Source of the DNA: Actinomycetospora termitidis
Lineage (GTDB): Bacteria > Actinomycetota > Actinomycetes > Mycobacteriales > Pseudonocardiaceae
Length of the DNA: 64,000 bases
Direction: 5' to 3'
Assembly: GCF_030286555.1 (NCBI RefSeq)
Contig: NZ_JASVWF010000005.1
Span: 416,703-480,702, forward strand
Under the pieces are notes generated by a model. It searched no databases, had not been told where the DNA came from, and saw nothing but the letters and a program-made list of their open reading frames with translations. Positions 33,221-41,866 of the stretch are shown piece by piece (position 1 is the first letter of the stretch; every line of letters starts with the position of its first letter). The position numbers and the translations under genes were made by a program.

Positions 33221-33718
33221 ATGACGAGCACCCTCGAGGACCACCACCCGGCGGCGCGTCTGCGAGCGGTGATGGAGTCCGCCGCGACCGACGACGGCAC
33301 GCTGCCCCCGCTCGACGGCGAGCTCCTCCGCGCGATGGCCCTGCCCGACGACCTCCCGGAGACGCTCGGGATCGCCGAGGTCGCCGAGCTGACGGGCATC
33401 ACGGCCCACACGCTGCGCTACTACGAGCGGATCGGGCTCGTCACGGTCGACCGGGACGCCGCCGGGCGGCGCGCCTACGACCGCGCCGCCCTCGGCCGCG
33501 TCATGTTCGTGACGTGGTTGCGCCTCTCCGGGATGCCGATCGCGTCGGTCGGCCGGTACGTCGAGCTCGCCCTCGAGGGTCCGCACACGTCCGACCGACG
33601 CCTGGCGATGCTCCTCGAGCACCGGGAGGCCGTGGTCGCGCACCTGCGCGAGCTGCAGACGGCCCTGGCCGTCGTCGACTACAAGATCACCACGTACGGC
33701 GGGTCCTGCGCCGGGTGA
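33221..33718 (+). CDS. MerR-family transcriptional regulator
   Basis: A 165-residue regulator. After a ~45-residue N-terminal extension comes the winged helix GIAEVAELTGITAHTLRYYE, then RIGLV...GRRAYDRAALGRVMFV. A dimerisation helix (LLEHREAVVAHLRELQTALAVVDYKI) ends in YGGSCAG. The single terminal Cys does not form a metal site. The YYERIGL type controls oxidoreductase or drug-response genes in other actinobacteria. No obvious target lies next to it, so it may mainly regulate itself through the palindrome at 33188-33205. Confidence 0.85.
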   Translation: MTSTLEDHHPAARLRAVMESAATDDGTLPPLDGELLRAMALPDDLPETLGIAEVAELTGITAHTLRYYERIGLVTVDRDAAGRRAYDRAALGRVMFVTWLRLSGMPIASVGRYVELALEGPHTSDRRLAMLLEHREAVVAHLRELQTALAVVDYKITTYGGSCAG

Positions 33719-33806
33719 CGGCGCGGCCGGGCGGAAACACCCGCTCGCGCCGCCGTCCGTCGGGACTCCGTGTTACACCTGAACGGCCTAGTGCGATGGA
33801 GGGGTC

Positions 33807-34640
33807 GTGGGGTCGGTGACGGGAGTCGGGGTGGATCGGACCGGGGGGCGGGGGCAGGCCTCGGACGGCTGTCCGGAGCTGGCGACACGACCGAATCTCG
33901 CGCGCGCGACGAACTACCTCGTGGGCGGCGGGGCGAACTTCGCGCCTGACCGTGCCGCGGTGAACGAGATGCTCGCGATGGACCCCGGGCTCGGCCGGCG
34001 CATCCAGGCGGGCCGCGCCTTCGTCGCCCGCGCCGTCCGCGACGCGCTCGACGGCGGGTGCGACCAGTTCCTCGAGCTCGGAGCCGGCATCCCCTCTCCC
34101 GCCGGGCTGCACTCGCTCGTCGGGCCGGACGCCCGGGTGGTCTACGTCGACGTCGACCCGGTGGCCGTCGCCCACACCCGCGACCTCCTCGCGGCCGAGG
34201 AGGCCGGGCGGGTCGCGGTCGTGGAGGCGGACCTCCGGGACGCGGCCGGCGTGCTCACCCAGCTCGCCACCGGCCCGCTCGACCTGGGCCGACCGGTGAC
34301 CCTCGTGTGCAACTCCGTGCTGCAGTGGGTCGCCGACAGCGACGGCACCGAGCTGGCCCGGACCTTCGAGGCCTACCGGAGCGCCCTCGCCCCCGGCAGC
34401 CGTCTGGTGATCAGCGTGGCGCACCCCGACGAGCTCGCCGCCGAGGAGGCCGCCGAGGTCCGGCCGATCATCGAGGCGGCCGTCGCACCGCTGCGCCTGC
34501 GCGGGCGGGCCGAGCTCGACCGGATCCTCGGGGCCTGGGAGCCCCTCCCGCCCGGCATCGTGGACGCGGTCGACTGGCCGGTCGCCTCCGGCGCCGAGAC
34601 GAGCGGCTTCTACGCGGTGGTGTGCGCTGCGCGCAGGTGA
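33807..34640 (+). CDS. SAM-dependent methyltransferase, DUF574 type
   Basis: A 277-residue protein with the actinomycete-specific DUF574 (methyltransferase 19) pattern. It begins RPNLARATNYLVGGGANFAP, then a SAM-binding loop FLELGAGIPSPAGLHSLV, VVYVDVDPVAVAHTR (acidic residue binding SAM ribose) and LVCNSVLQWVAD. The natural substrate of this family is not established. The start is GTG 33807 behind GGAGGGG. Its stop lies in the left arm of a large hairpin shared with cobN. Confidence 0.83.
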   Translation: MGSVTGVGVDRTGGRGQASDGCPELATRPNLARATNYLVGGGANFAPDRAAVNEMLAMDPGLGRRIQAGRAFVARAVRDALDGGCDQFLELGAGIPSPAGLHSLVGPDARVVYVDVDPVAVAHTRDLLAAEEAGRVAVVEADLRDAAGVLTQLATGPLDLGRPVTLVCNSVLQWVADSDGTELARTFEAYRSALAPGSRLVISVAHPDELAAEEAAEVRPIIEAAVAPLRLRGRAELDRILGAWEPLPPGIVDAVDWPVASGAETSGFYAVVCAARR

Positions 34641-34679
34641 GCACCTGTTGTCCCTATGGCGACAACAGGTGCTCACCTG
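34634..34679. terminator. 19-bp perfect palindrome, bidirectional terminator
   Basis: CAGGTGAGCACCTGTTGTC (34634-34652) pairs perfectly with 34661-34679 around an 8-base loop. It contains the stop codons of both convergent genes (methyltransferase and cobN). Very likely a two-way terminator; its length also suits a dispersed palindromic element. Confidence 0.8.
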
Positions 34680-37600
34680 GCGTCAGCCACATCGCCTTCG
34701 GCGTCACCCTCCGCCTCCAGGAACGCCTCGCGGAGCGACTCGACCATGGCCGGGTCGGGGTTCTCCCACAGCCCGCGGTCCACAGCCTCGAGCAGCCGCT
34801 CGGCCATGCCGTGCAGCGCCCACGGGTTGGCGTCGCGCAGGAACTGCCGGTTCTCCGGGTCCAGCACGTAGTTCTCGGTCAGTGACCCGTACATCCAGTC
34901 GCTGACCGTGCCCGCCGTCGCGTCCCAGCCGAACAGGTAGTCCACGGTCGCGGCCATCTCGAACGCACCCTTGTAGCCGTGCCGGCGCATCGCGGCCATC
35001 CAGCGCGGGTTCACCACGCGGGAGCGGAACACCCGCGCGGTCTCCTCGATCAGCGACCGCGTCCGCACCGCCTCGGGCCGCGTCGAGTCCCCGACGTAGG
35101 CCGCGGGCGCGGCCCCCGTCAGCGCGCGGACCGTCGCGATCATGCCGCCGTGGTACTGGTAGTAGTCGTCCGAGTCGGCGATGTCGTGCTCGCGGGTGTC
35201 GATGTTCTTCGCCGCGACCGCGATCCGCCGGTACGCGGCGCGCATCTCCTCGACCGCCGACTCGCCCTGCCGGTCGCGCCCGTACGCGTGCCCGCCCCAC
35301 GTCGTGTAGATCTCCGCGAGGTCGGCGTCGCCACGCCACTCCCGCGAGTCCATCGCCTGCAGCAGGCCGGCCCCGTAGGCCCCGGGCGGCGACCCGAAGA
35401 TGCGGGTGGTCGCGGCCTGCCACGTGCTTCCCGACGACAGGTCCGCGCGGGCGTGTGCCGCCACGAAGTTGTCCTCGTCCGGCTCCTCCAGCCCCGCGAC
35501 GAGCTGCACGGCGTCGTCCATCGTCGCGACGACGTGCGGGAACGCGTCCCGGAAGAACCCGCTGATACGCAGGACCACGTCCACGCGCGGCCGGCCCAGC
35601 TCGGCCGCGTCGACCACCTCGAGCCCGGTGACCCGCCGCGACGCCTCGTCCCACACCGGCCGCACGCCCATCAGCGCCAGCGCCTCGCCCACGTCGTCCC
35701 CGCTGGTCCGCATCGCCGCGGTCCCCCACAGCGACAGGCCGACCGACGTGGGCCACTCGCCGTCGTGGTCGTCGCGGTACCGCTCGAGCAGCGAGTCGGC
35801 CAGCATCTGGCCGGTCTCCCACGCCAGGCGTGACGGCACCGCGCGCGGGTCGATCGAGTAGAAGTTCCGGCCGGTCGGCAGCACGTTGACCAGCCCGCGC
35901 AGCGGCGAGCCCGACGGCCCGGCCTTCACGTGCCCGCCGTCCAGGGCGTGCAGGACCCCGTCGATCTCCTCGGTGGTGCGGTCGAGCCGCGGGACCACCT
36001 CGGTGGCCGCGAACCGCAGGATGCGCTCGACCGTCTCGGTCTCGATGGTCGAGCTCCGCTGCGCTCCGTCTCCGGCCGCCGGGCCGAGGACCTCCAGGGC
36101 CACGTCCGGGGCATCGTCGGGAAGCCATCCCCGCTTCTCCATCCCGACGACGAGCGAGTGGGCCAATTCCTCGACGCGGTCGACGTCGGTCCGCCCGGCC
36201 GCACCCGCCGACTCGTCGAGCCCGAGCGCCTCGCGCAGCCCCGGCAGCGCCTGCGTGCCCGACCACATCTGCCGCGCCCGCAGCACGGCGAGCACCATGT
36301 CGACCCGCTCCTGCCCGGCCGGCGCGCGGCCGAGGATGTGCAGGCCGTCGCGGATCTGCGCGTCCTTGATCTCACAGAGCCAGCCGTCGAGATGCATGAT
36401 GAAGTCGTCGAAGCGCTCGTCGTCGGGCTGGTCGTTCACCCCGAGGTCGGAGTCGAGCTTGGCGGCCTGGATGAGCTGCCAGATCTGCCCGCGGATCGCC
36501 TCGATCTTGCCCGGGTCCATCGCCTGGATCGACGCGTACTCGTCGAGCAGCTGCTCCAGGCGGGCGAGGTCGCCGTACGACTCGGCGCGCGCCATCGGCG
36601 GCACGAGGTGGTCGACCAGCGTGGCGTGGGCGCGGCGCTTGGCCTGCGTGCCCTCCCCCGGGTCGTTGACGAGGAACGGGTAGACCAGCGGCAGGTTCGC
36701 GAGGATGGGGTCGGGGGCGCAGGACGCGCTGGACGCGACCGTCTTCCCCGGCAGCCACTCCAGGTTCCCGTGCTTGCCGACGTGCACCAGCGCGTGCGCC
36801 CCGAAGCCGGTCTGCAGCCAGCGGTAGGCGGCGAGGTAGTGGTGCGACGGCGGCAGGTCGGGGTCGTGGTAGATCGCGATCGGGTTCTCCCCGAACCCGC
36901 GCGGCGGCTGCATCATGACGACGACGTGGTCGCGCTCGATGGCGGCCAGGACGATCGAACCCTGGTCCAGGAACATCGAGCCCGGCGCCGCGCCCCAGTG
37001 CTCCTCGACGCCCGCGCGGAAGTCCTCGGGCAGGGTCTCGAACCACGCGGTGTACTCCGCGGCGTCGATGCGGACCGGGTTGGCCGCCATCTGCTCCTCG
37101 GTGAGCCAGTCCTGGTCGTAGCCGCCGGCGTCGATGAGGGCGCGGATGAGCAGGTCGCCGTCGCGCTCCTCGAGGCCGGGGATCTCGCCGACCCCGTAGC
37201 CCGCGTCGCGCATCGCGTGCAGCAGGGCGACGACGGAGGCCGGGGTGTCCAGCCCGACCGCGTTCCCGATCCGGGCGTGCTTCGTCGGGTAGGCGGACAG
37301 GACGAGCGCGATCTTCTTGTCGGCGTTGGTGAGGTGCCGCAGGCGGCCGTGGCTCACCGCGAGTCCGGCGACGCGGGCGGCCCGCTCGGGGTCGGCGACG
37401 TAGACCGGCAGGCCGTCGGCGTCGGTCTCCTTGAAGCTGAACGGCACGGTGATGATCCGGCCGTCGAACTCCGGGACCGCGACCTGGTTGGCGGCGTCGA
37501 GCGGGCTGACGCCGTCGTCGTCGGAGAGCCACTCCTCGCGGCTACGGGTGAGGCAGAGCGCCTGGAGGATCGGGACGTCGAGGGCGGCGAGCGCGCCGGT

Positions 37601-38332
37601 GTCCCAGGACTCGTCGTCCTCACCGGCGGAGGCCGAGGCGGGCTTCGAGCCGCCGGCCGCGAGCACCGTCGTGACGAGCACGTCGGCGGTCTTCAGGACG
37701 TCCAGCAGCTCGGCGTCCGGGCTGCGGAGGCTGGCGCAGAACACCGGCACCGGGATGCCGCCGGCGTCCACGACCGCCCGGCACAGCCCGTCGACGAACG
37801 CGGTGTTCCCGGCCATGTGGTGGGCGCGGTAGTAGACGACGGCGACGCGGGGGCCGGACCCGTCGACGTCCGTCCAGCCCGGGAGCCGCCCCCACGTCGG
37901 CATCTCCGCCGGCGGGGCGAACCCGTGCCCGGTGAGCAGCACGGTGTCGGAGAGGAACGCCGCGAGCTCGCGGAGGTTGTCCGGGCCGCCCTGGGCGAGG
38001 TAGAGGTGCGCCTGGGTCGCGACGCCCACCGGCACCGTCGAGGACTCCATCAGCTGCGCGTCCGGCGCCTGCTCCCCGCCGAGGACGACGACGGGGCGGG
38101 GACCGGCGGCCAGCAGGTCGAGTCCGGTCTCCCAGGACTGCCGCGAGCCGAGCAGGCGCACGACGACGAGGTCGACACCGTCGAGCAGGCCCGGCAGGTC
38201 CGCCTCCGGGTCGATCCGCGACGGGTTCGCCCAGCGCCAGGCCAGGGCCCCGTCGGCCGCCCCCTCGCTGCCGGCGCGGGCCGAGCGGAGGTCGGTGTCG
38301 GACGTCGAGAGGAGCAGCAGCACGCGCAACAT
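34673..38332 (-). CDS. cobN: Cobaltochelatase subunit CobN
   Basis: The large subunit (about 1,219 residues) of the ATP-dependent aerobic cobaltochelatase that inserts cobalt into hydrogenobyrinate diamide. It works with CobS/CobT or ChlI/ChlD-type subunits, not seen here. Diagnostic stretches are LLLLSTSDTDLRSARAGSEG at the start, PGWTDVDGSGPRVAVVYYRA, HVGKHGNLEWLPGK, IFGSPPGAYGAGLLQAMD, WGGHAYGRDRQGES, and the C-terminal NPWALHGMAERLLEAVDRGL. I chose ATG 38332 because CobN homologues begin at this MLRVLLLLSTSDTD; the frame is open to 38350. It is divergent from cobG. It carries one copy of a 29-bp dispersed repeat. Confidence 0.93.
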   Translation of the reverse strand: MLRVLLLLSTSDTDLRSARAGSEGAADGALAWRWANPSRIDPEADLPGLLDGVDLVVVRLLGSRQSWETGLDLLAAGPRPVVVLGGEQAPDAQLMESSTVPVGVATQAHLYLAQGGPDNLRELAAFLSDTVLLTGHGFAPPAEMPTWGRLPGWTDVDGSGPRVAVVYYRAHHMAGNTAFVDGLCRAVVDAGGIPVPVFCASLRSPDAELLDVLKTADVLVTTVLAAGGSKPASASAGEDDESWDTGALAALDVPILQALCLTRSREEWLSDDDGVSPLDAANQVAVPEFDGRIITVPFSFKETDADGLPVYVADPERAARVAGLAVSHGRLRHLTNADKKIALVLSAYPTKHARIGNAVGLDTPASVVALLHAMRDAGYGVGEIPGLEERDGDLLIRALIDAGGYDQDWLTEEQMAANPVRIDAAEYTAWFETLPEDFRAGVEEHWGAAPGSMFLDQGSIVLAAIERDHVVVMMQPPRGFGENPIAIYHDPDLPPSHHYLAAYRWLQTGFGAHALVHVGKHGNLEWLPGKTVASSASCAPDPILANLPLVYPFLVNDPGEGTQAKRRAHATLVDHLVPPMARAESYGDLARLEQLLDEYASIQAMDPGKIEAIRGQIWQLIQAAKLDSDLGVNDQPDDERFDDFIMHLDGWLCEIKDAQIRDGLHILGRAPAGQERVDMVLAVLRARQMWSGTQALPGLREALGLDESAGAAGRTDVDRVEELAHSLVVGMEKRGWLPDDAPDVALEVLGPAAGDGAQRSSTIETETVERILRFAATEVVPRLDRTTEEIDGVLHALDGGHVKAGPSGSPLRGLVNVLPTGRNFYSIDPRAVPSRLAWETGQMLADSLLERYRDDHDGEWPTSVGLSLWGTAAMRTSGDDVGEALALMGVRPVWDEASRRVTGLEVVDAAELGRPRVDVVLRISGFFRDAFPHVVATMDDAVQLVAGLEEPDEDNFVAAHARADLSSGSTWQAATTRIFGSPPGAYGAGLLQAMDSREWRGDADLAEIYTTWGGHAYGRDRQGESAVEEMRAAYRRIAVAAKNIDTREHDIADSDDYYQYHGGMIATVRALTGAAPAAYVGDSTRPEAVRTRSLIEETARVFRSRVVNPRWMAAMRRHGYKGAFEMAATVDYLFGWDATAGTVSDWMYGSLTENYVLDPENRQFLRDANPWALHGMAERLLEAVDRGLWENPDPAMVESLREAFLEAEGDAEGDVADAR
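36047..36075. repeat. 29-bp dispersed repeat, copy in cobN
   Basis: The minus-strand sequence CCGGAGACGGAGCG, then C, then AGCGGAGCTCGACC matches 60121-60149 at 28 of 29 bases. Here it is translated within CobN as GDGAQRSST. Confidence 0.8.
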
Positions 38333-38366
38333 CTCATCATCTGCGCACACCGTGTGTCATCGGCCG

Positions 38367-38372
38367 TAGTGT
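38367..38372 (+). promoter_or_regulatory. -10 of a leaderless cobG promoter
   Basis: TAGTGT lies seven bases before the cobG ATG (38380), the spacing typical of leaderless actinobacterial transcripts. Between it and cobN is a CACAC-C-GTGTG palindrome (38346-38356) that could be an operator. There is no room for a cobalamin riboswitch. Confidence 0.5.
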
Positions 38373-38379
38373 GTGGCCG

Positions 38380-39624
38380 ATGCCCCGCACCCGCTCCCGC
38401 CCCGACGCCTGCCCCGGCGCCTGGCGTCGGCACGACGCCGCCGACGGTGCGCTCGCACGGTTCCGGCCGGTCGGCGGGGCGACCACCGCGGACGAGCTCC
38501 GCCTGCTGGCGGGCGCGGCCGCGGCGGGCGGTTCCCCGATCGAGCTGACCTCCCGGGGATCCTGGCAGGTGCGCGGCCTCGCCGGAAGCACCGCCGACGA
38601 CCTCGCCGACGCGCTGCGCTCCGACCGCCCCGACGCCCTCGTCGACGCCCGCGGCCGCGACGTCCCGTGCAGCATCATCGCGTCCCCGCGGTCGGCACGC
38701 GTCGACCCGGTGGCGGGCACGGTGGCGGCGGCCCTCCGAGGTCGGACGGACGTGCCCGGGCGGCTGCTGGTCGCGATCGAGGACCGGGCCGTGAGGGGAG
38801 GATCCGAGCGCTCTGGTGGCACGAGGGTTCCCCTCACGCGAGGAGTGGGAGACGTCAGCGGGCAGGGCGCGGACATCGCCGTCGTGGTCAACGGTCCCTC
38901 ATCGGGCTCGCGGACCCCTCCCGACCCCGATGAGGGTCCTCTCGACGACGGGGCCGCGCTCCTGCTCGACGGCACCGACACCGGCCTCCGCGCCGACGAC
39001 CCCGCCGCCCTCGCGCTGGCCGCCGTCGACGCGTTCACCACCCACCGCGGGTCGGCCTGGCGGGTGCGGGAGCTGGACGACGCGGCGCGCACCGCGCTGC
39101 TCGCCGACCTCCGCGACCGCACCACCCCCGCCGTCGGGAACCTCCTGGAGCCGGGACCGGCGGACCCGACGCGCCTGGGACCCGACGGGACCACCCTGGA
39201 GGTCCTCCCCCGGCTCGGCGAGGTCGACCTCGCGACGGCGGTCGCGCTGCTGGAGCTGATGGACCGCGGCGCGACGCTGCGCGCGACCCCCTGGCGCACG
39301 CTCGTGCTGCGCGACGGGCCCGCGGACGCGGAGCAGCGCCTCGCGGGCCTGGTGGAGACCGACCCGGTCTCGCGATGGCGCGGTGTCTCGGCGTGCGTCG
39401 GGGCGCCGCGGTGCCGGAAGTCGCTGTCGGACGTGCGCGGTGACCTGGCCGCCGCCGTGGCCTCGGGGCACGTCGGCGGGCTCGTCCACCAGCACTGGGT
39501 GGGCTGTTCGCGCGCGTGCGGGACGCCGGGTGGACGAGTCGCCGTCGTGGAGGCGACCGAGGGACGTGATCAAGGACGCGCGAGCTACCGGACGGTGGTC
39601 CGCTCGGGGAAGGTGACCGGATGA
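38380..39624 (+). CDS. cobG: Precorrin-3B synthase CobG
   Basis: An oxygen-dependent ring-contraction enzyme of aerobic cobalamin synthesis (precorrin-3A to 3B). It belongs to the nitrite/sulfite reductase ferredoxin-like family: LTSRGSWQVRGL near residue 60 and DAFTTHRGSAWRV are half-domain motifs. The C-terminal cluster CVGAPRCRKSLSDVR, then HWVGCSRACGTP, ligates a [4Fe-4S] centre. The 414 residues include two in-frame palindrome-encoded inserts (about residues 138-153, and 172-187) in a stretch that is poorly conserved. It is cotranscribed with cobH (ATGA overlap). The ATG at 38380 is supported by a leaderless-type -10. Confidence 0.9.
   Translation: MPRTRSRPDACPGAWRRHDAADGALARFRPVGGATTADELRLLAGAAAAGGSPIELTSRGSWQVRGLAGSTADDLADALRSDRPDALVDARGRDVPCSIIASPRSARVDPVAGTVAAALRGRTDVPGRLLVAIEDRAVRGGSERSGGTRVPLTRGVGDVSGQGADIAVVVNGPSSGSRTPPDPDEGPLDDGAALLLDGTDTGLRADDPAALALAAVDAFTTHRGSAWRVRELDDAARTALLADLRDRTTPAVGNLLEPGPADPTRLGPDGTTLEVLPRLGEVDLATAVALLELMDRGATLRATPWRTLVLRDGPADAEQRLAGLVETDPVSRWRGVSACVGAPRCRKSLSDVRGDLAAAVASGHVGGLVHQHWVGCSRACGTPGGRVAVVEATEGRDQGRASYRTVVRSGKVTG
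38791..38838. repeat. 48-bp in-frame palindromic element, copy in cobG
   Basis: GTGAGGGGAGGATCCGAGC, 13 variable bases, then GAGGGTTCCCCTCACG. The ends form a 10-bp hairpin (38790-38799 with 38829-38838). It begins on a codon and encodes exactly 16 residues, VRGGSERSGGTRVPLT. The same element, same length and same phase, lies at 44761-44808 in an unrelated gene. Confidence 0.9.
38893..38939. repeat. Second palindrome inside cobG
   Basis: GGTCCCTCATCGGG (38893-38906) is inverted at 38926-38939 with one mismatch, around a 19-base loop. It encodes GPSSGSRTPPDPDEGP in CobG, 54 bp after the first element, and differs from it in sequence. Confidence 0.75.
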
Positions 39625-40313
39625 CCTCGGGCAATGCGGCCCCCGCACGGAGCGGTGTGATCCACGAGCCGGACTCCCGGGCGATCCCGGCGCACGTGGT
39701 CGACGGGGACGAGATCTACCGGCGGTCGTTCGCGATCATCCGCGCCGAGGCCGAGCTGGGGCACCTGCCCGACGACGCCCACGACCTCGTCGTCCGCATG
39801 ATCCACTCCTGCGGCATGACGGACCTCGGCGCGGACACCGAGGTCTCCTCCGGCGCCGTCGCGGCCGCGCACACCGCGCTCCGGGCGGGAGCACCGGTGC
39901 TGTGCGACGCGATGATGGTCGCCTCCGGGATCACGCGGCGGTTCCTGCCCGCGGGCAACGACGTGGTGTGCACGCTGAACGACCCGGACGTCCCGGCGAA
40001 GGCCGCCGCCCTCGGCACGACCCGCTCCGCCGCCGCCCTGGACCTGTGGTTGCCGCTGCTCGAGGGCGCCGTCGTCGCGATCGGCAACGCCCCGACGGCG
40101 CTGTTCCGGCTGCTGGAGCTGATCGAGGCGGGCGCGCCGCGACCCGCCGTCGTGCTGGGGCTGCCGGTCGGGTTCGTGGGGGCCATGGAGTCGAAGGCGG
40201 CGCTCGCCGGCCACCCGGCCGGGCTGGAGCACGTCGTGGTGCACGGTCGGCGGGGAGGCTCGGCGATGACGGTGGGCGCGGTGAACGCACTGGCGCTGGG
40301 GACCCGCGCGTGA
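39621..40313 (+). CDS. cobH: Precorrin-8X methylmutase CobH
   Basis: Moves the C-11 methyl group to C-12, turning precorrin-8X into hydrogenobyrinate. The 230 residues match the family, with IYRRSFAIIRAEAELGHLPD, VRMIHSCGMTDL (carrying the catalytic His), LCDAMMVASGITRRFLPAGN, and LGLPVGFVGAMESKAALAGH. ATG 39621 overlaps the cobG stop, and the stop overlaps cobIJ (GTGA), indicating one mRNA. Confidence 0.93.
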   Translation: MTSGNAAPARSGVIHEPDSRAIPAHVVDGDEIYRRSFAIIRAEAELGHLPDDAHDLVVRMIHSCGMTDLGADTEVSSGAVAAAHTALRAGAPVLCDAMMVASGITRRFLPAGNDVVCTLNDPDVPAKAAALGTTRSAAALDLWLPLLEGAVVAIGNAPTALFRLLELIEAGAPRPAVVLGLPVGFVGAMESKAALAGHPAGLEHVVVHGRRGGSAMTVGAVNALALGTRA

Positions 40314-41845
40314 CGGGCCGCCTGTTCGGCGTGGGCGTCGGCCCCGGGGACCCGTCGTTGATGACGGTGAAGGCGGTCGACCTCATCCGCGGGGCCGACG
40401 TCGTCGCCTACCACTGCGCGCGCCACGGCCGGTCGAACGCCCGGCGGATCGCCGCGGAGTACCTCGTCGGTCAGATCGAGGAGGCGCTGACCTACCCGGT
40501 GACCACCGAGGACACCGACGACTACCAGGGCCGCATCGACGCGTTCTACACCGACGCCGCCACCCGCCTGGCCGCGCACCTCGACGCCGGGCGCGACGTC
40601 GTCGTGCTCGCCGAGGGCGACCCGTTCTTCTACGGCTCCTACATGCACCTGCACAAGCGGCTGGCGCACCGCTACGAGGCGACCGTCGTCCCCGGCGTGA
40701 CGAGCGTGGCCGCGGCCGCCGCCGCCCTGGGCACGCCGCTGGTGGAGCGCGACGAGGTCCTGACGGTGCTGCCCGGCACGCTGCCGCCCGACGAGCTCGC
40801 CCGGCGCCTCGCCGACACCGACGCGGCCGCCGTCATGAAGCTGGGCCGGACGTTCACCGGGGTGCGGACCGCGCTGCGCCGCGCCGGCCGCGCCGAGGAG
40901 GCGCACTACGTCGAGCGCGCCAGCCAGCCCGAGGAGCGTCGGGCCCGCCTGGAGGACGTCGACGAGGCGTCGGTGCCGTACTTCAGCGTCGGGATCGTGC
41001 CCTCGCGGGTCCACGTGGCGACGACGGAGCAGGCGCGGGCGGACGGGCTGGCCGCCTCCGGTGTCAGCAGTGCGGCCATGCTGACGTCGGACGGCACGAA
41101 CGCCGCAACGACCGGCCGCGTCACCGTCGTCGGGCTCGGGCCGGGCCGCCGCGACCGGCTGACGCCCGAGGCGTTCACCGCCCTCGCCGAGGCCGATGAC
41201 GTCGTCGGCTACACGACCTACGTCGCGCGCGTGCCGGTGAACCCGCGGCAGCGCGTGCACGGGTCGGACAACAAGGTCGAGGCCGAGCGGGCGGCGTTCG
41301 CGCTGGACCTGGCCCGTTCCGGACGGCGGGTCGCGGTCGTCTCCTCCGGCGACCCCGGCGTGTTCGCGATGGCCTCGGCGGTCGTCGAGGTGGCGGCGGA
41401 GGACTACCCCGACGTCGAGGTGCGGGTGCTGCCCGGCGTCACCGCGGCGCACGCCGTCGCGGCGCGGATCGGCGCCCCGCTGGGCCACGACTACGCGACG
41501 ATCAGCCTGTCCGACCGCCTCAAGTCGTGGGAGGTCGTGGAGCGCCGGCTGGCCGCCGTGGCCGACGCGGACATGGTGATCGCGCTGTACAACCCGGCGT
41601 CCCGCTCCCGGACGTGGCAGGTCGAGGCGGCGAAGGAGATCCTGCTCAAGTACCGCGACGAGACCACGCCGGTGATCATCGGCCGGGACGTCGACGGGCC
41701 GGAGGAGTCCGTGCGGGTCGTCGAGCTGGCGGCCCTGGAGCCCACCGAGATCGACATGCGGACCCTGCTGATCATCGGCTCGTCGCAGACCCGGTGGGTC
41801 GCCGACCGGGTGTTCTCGCCGCGACGGTGGACGCCCGCGACTTGA
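40310..41845 (+). CDS. cobIJ: Fused CobI-CobJ (precorrin-2 C20- and precorrin-3B C17-methyltransferase)
   Basis: Two tetrapyrrole methylases in one chain of 511 residues. The CobI half (1-245) starts LFGVGVGPGDPSLMTVKAVD, with the SAM loop EGDPFFYGSYMHLH and the VVPGVTSV strand. The CobJ half (about 262-511) starts RVTVVGLGPGRRDRLTPEAF and holds SSGDPGVFAMASAV, LPGVTAAHAVAARIGAPLGHD and YNPASRSRTWQ. The fusion is usual in actinobacteria. GTG 40310 overlaps the cobH stop. Its own stop lies in the TTGACA of the next promoter. Confidence 0.93.
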   Translation: MTGRLFGVGVGPGDPSLMTVKAVDLIRGADVVAYHCARHGRSNARRIAAEYLVGQIEEALTYPVTTEDTDDYQGRIDAFYTDAATRLAAHLDAGRDVVVLAEGDPFFYGSYMHLHKRLAHRYEATVVPGVTSVAAAAAALGTPLVERDEVLTVLPGTLPPDELARRLADTDAAAVMKLGRTFTGVRTALRRAGRAEEAHYVERASQPEERRARLEDVDEASVPYFSVGIVPSRVHVATTEQARADGLAASGVSSAAMLTSDGTNAATTGRVTVVGLGPGRRDRLTPEAFTALAEADDVVGYTTYVARVPVNPRQRVHGSDNKVEAERAAFALDLARSGRRVAVVSSGDPGVFAMASAVVEVAAEDYPDVEVRVLPGVTAAHAVAARIGAPLGHDYATISLSDRLKSWEVVERRLAAVADADMVIALYNPASRSRTWQVEAAKEILLKYRDETTPVIIGRDVDGPEESVRVVELAALEPTEIDMRTLLIIGSSQTRWVADRVFSPRRWTPAT

Positions 41846-41859
41846 CACCGCTGTAAAGT
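41842..41859 (+). promoter_or_regulatory. Leaderless promoter/operator of the acyl-CoA carboxylase operon
   Basis: TTGACA-CCGC-TGTAAA (41842-41847, 41852-41857) is an imperfect palindrome of TetR-operator type. TAAAGT (41854-41859) is a -10 seven bases before the GTG at 41867. The operon contains a TetR gene that could act here. Confidence 0.5.
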
Positions 41860-41866
41860 CTCGGGC

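Noticed and set aside
34634..34679. Attachment site or transposon end
   Set aside because: The perfect palindrome sits between two convergent stops and is sufficiently explained as a two-way terminator; no direct repeats or mobile genes flank it.
38333..38379. Cobalamin riboswitch before cobN/cobG
   Set aside because: The divergent gap is under 50 bp, and the cobG promoter appears leaderless; there is no room for the fold.
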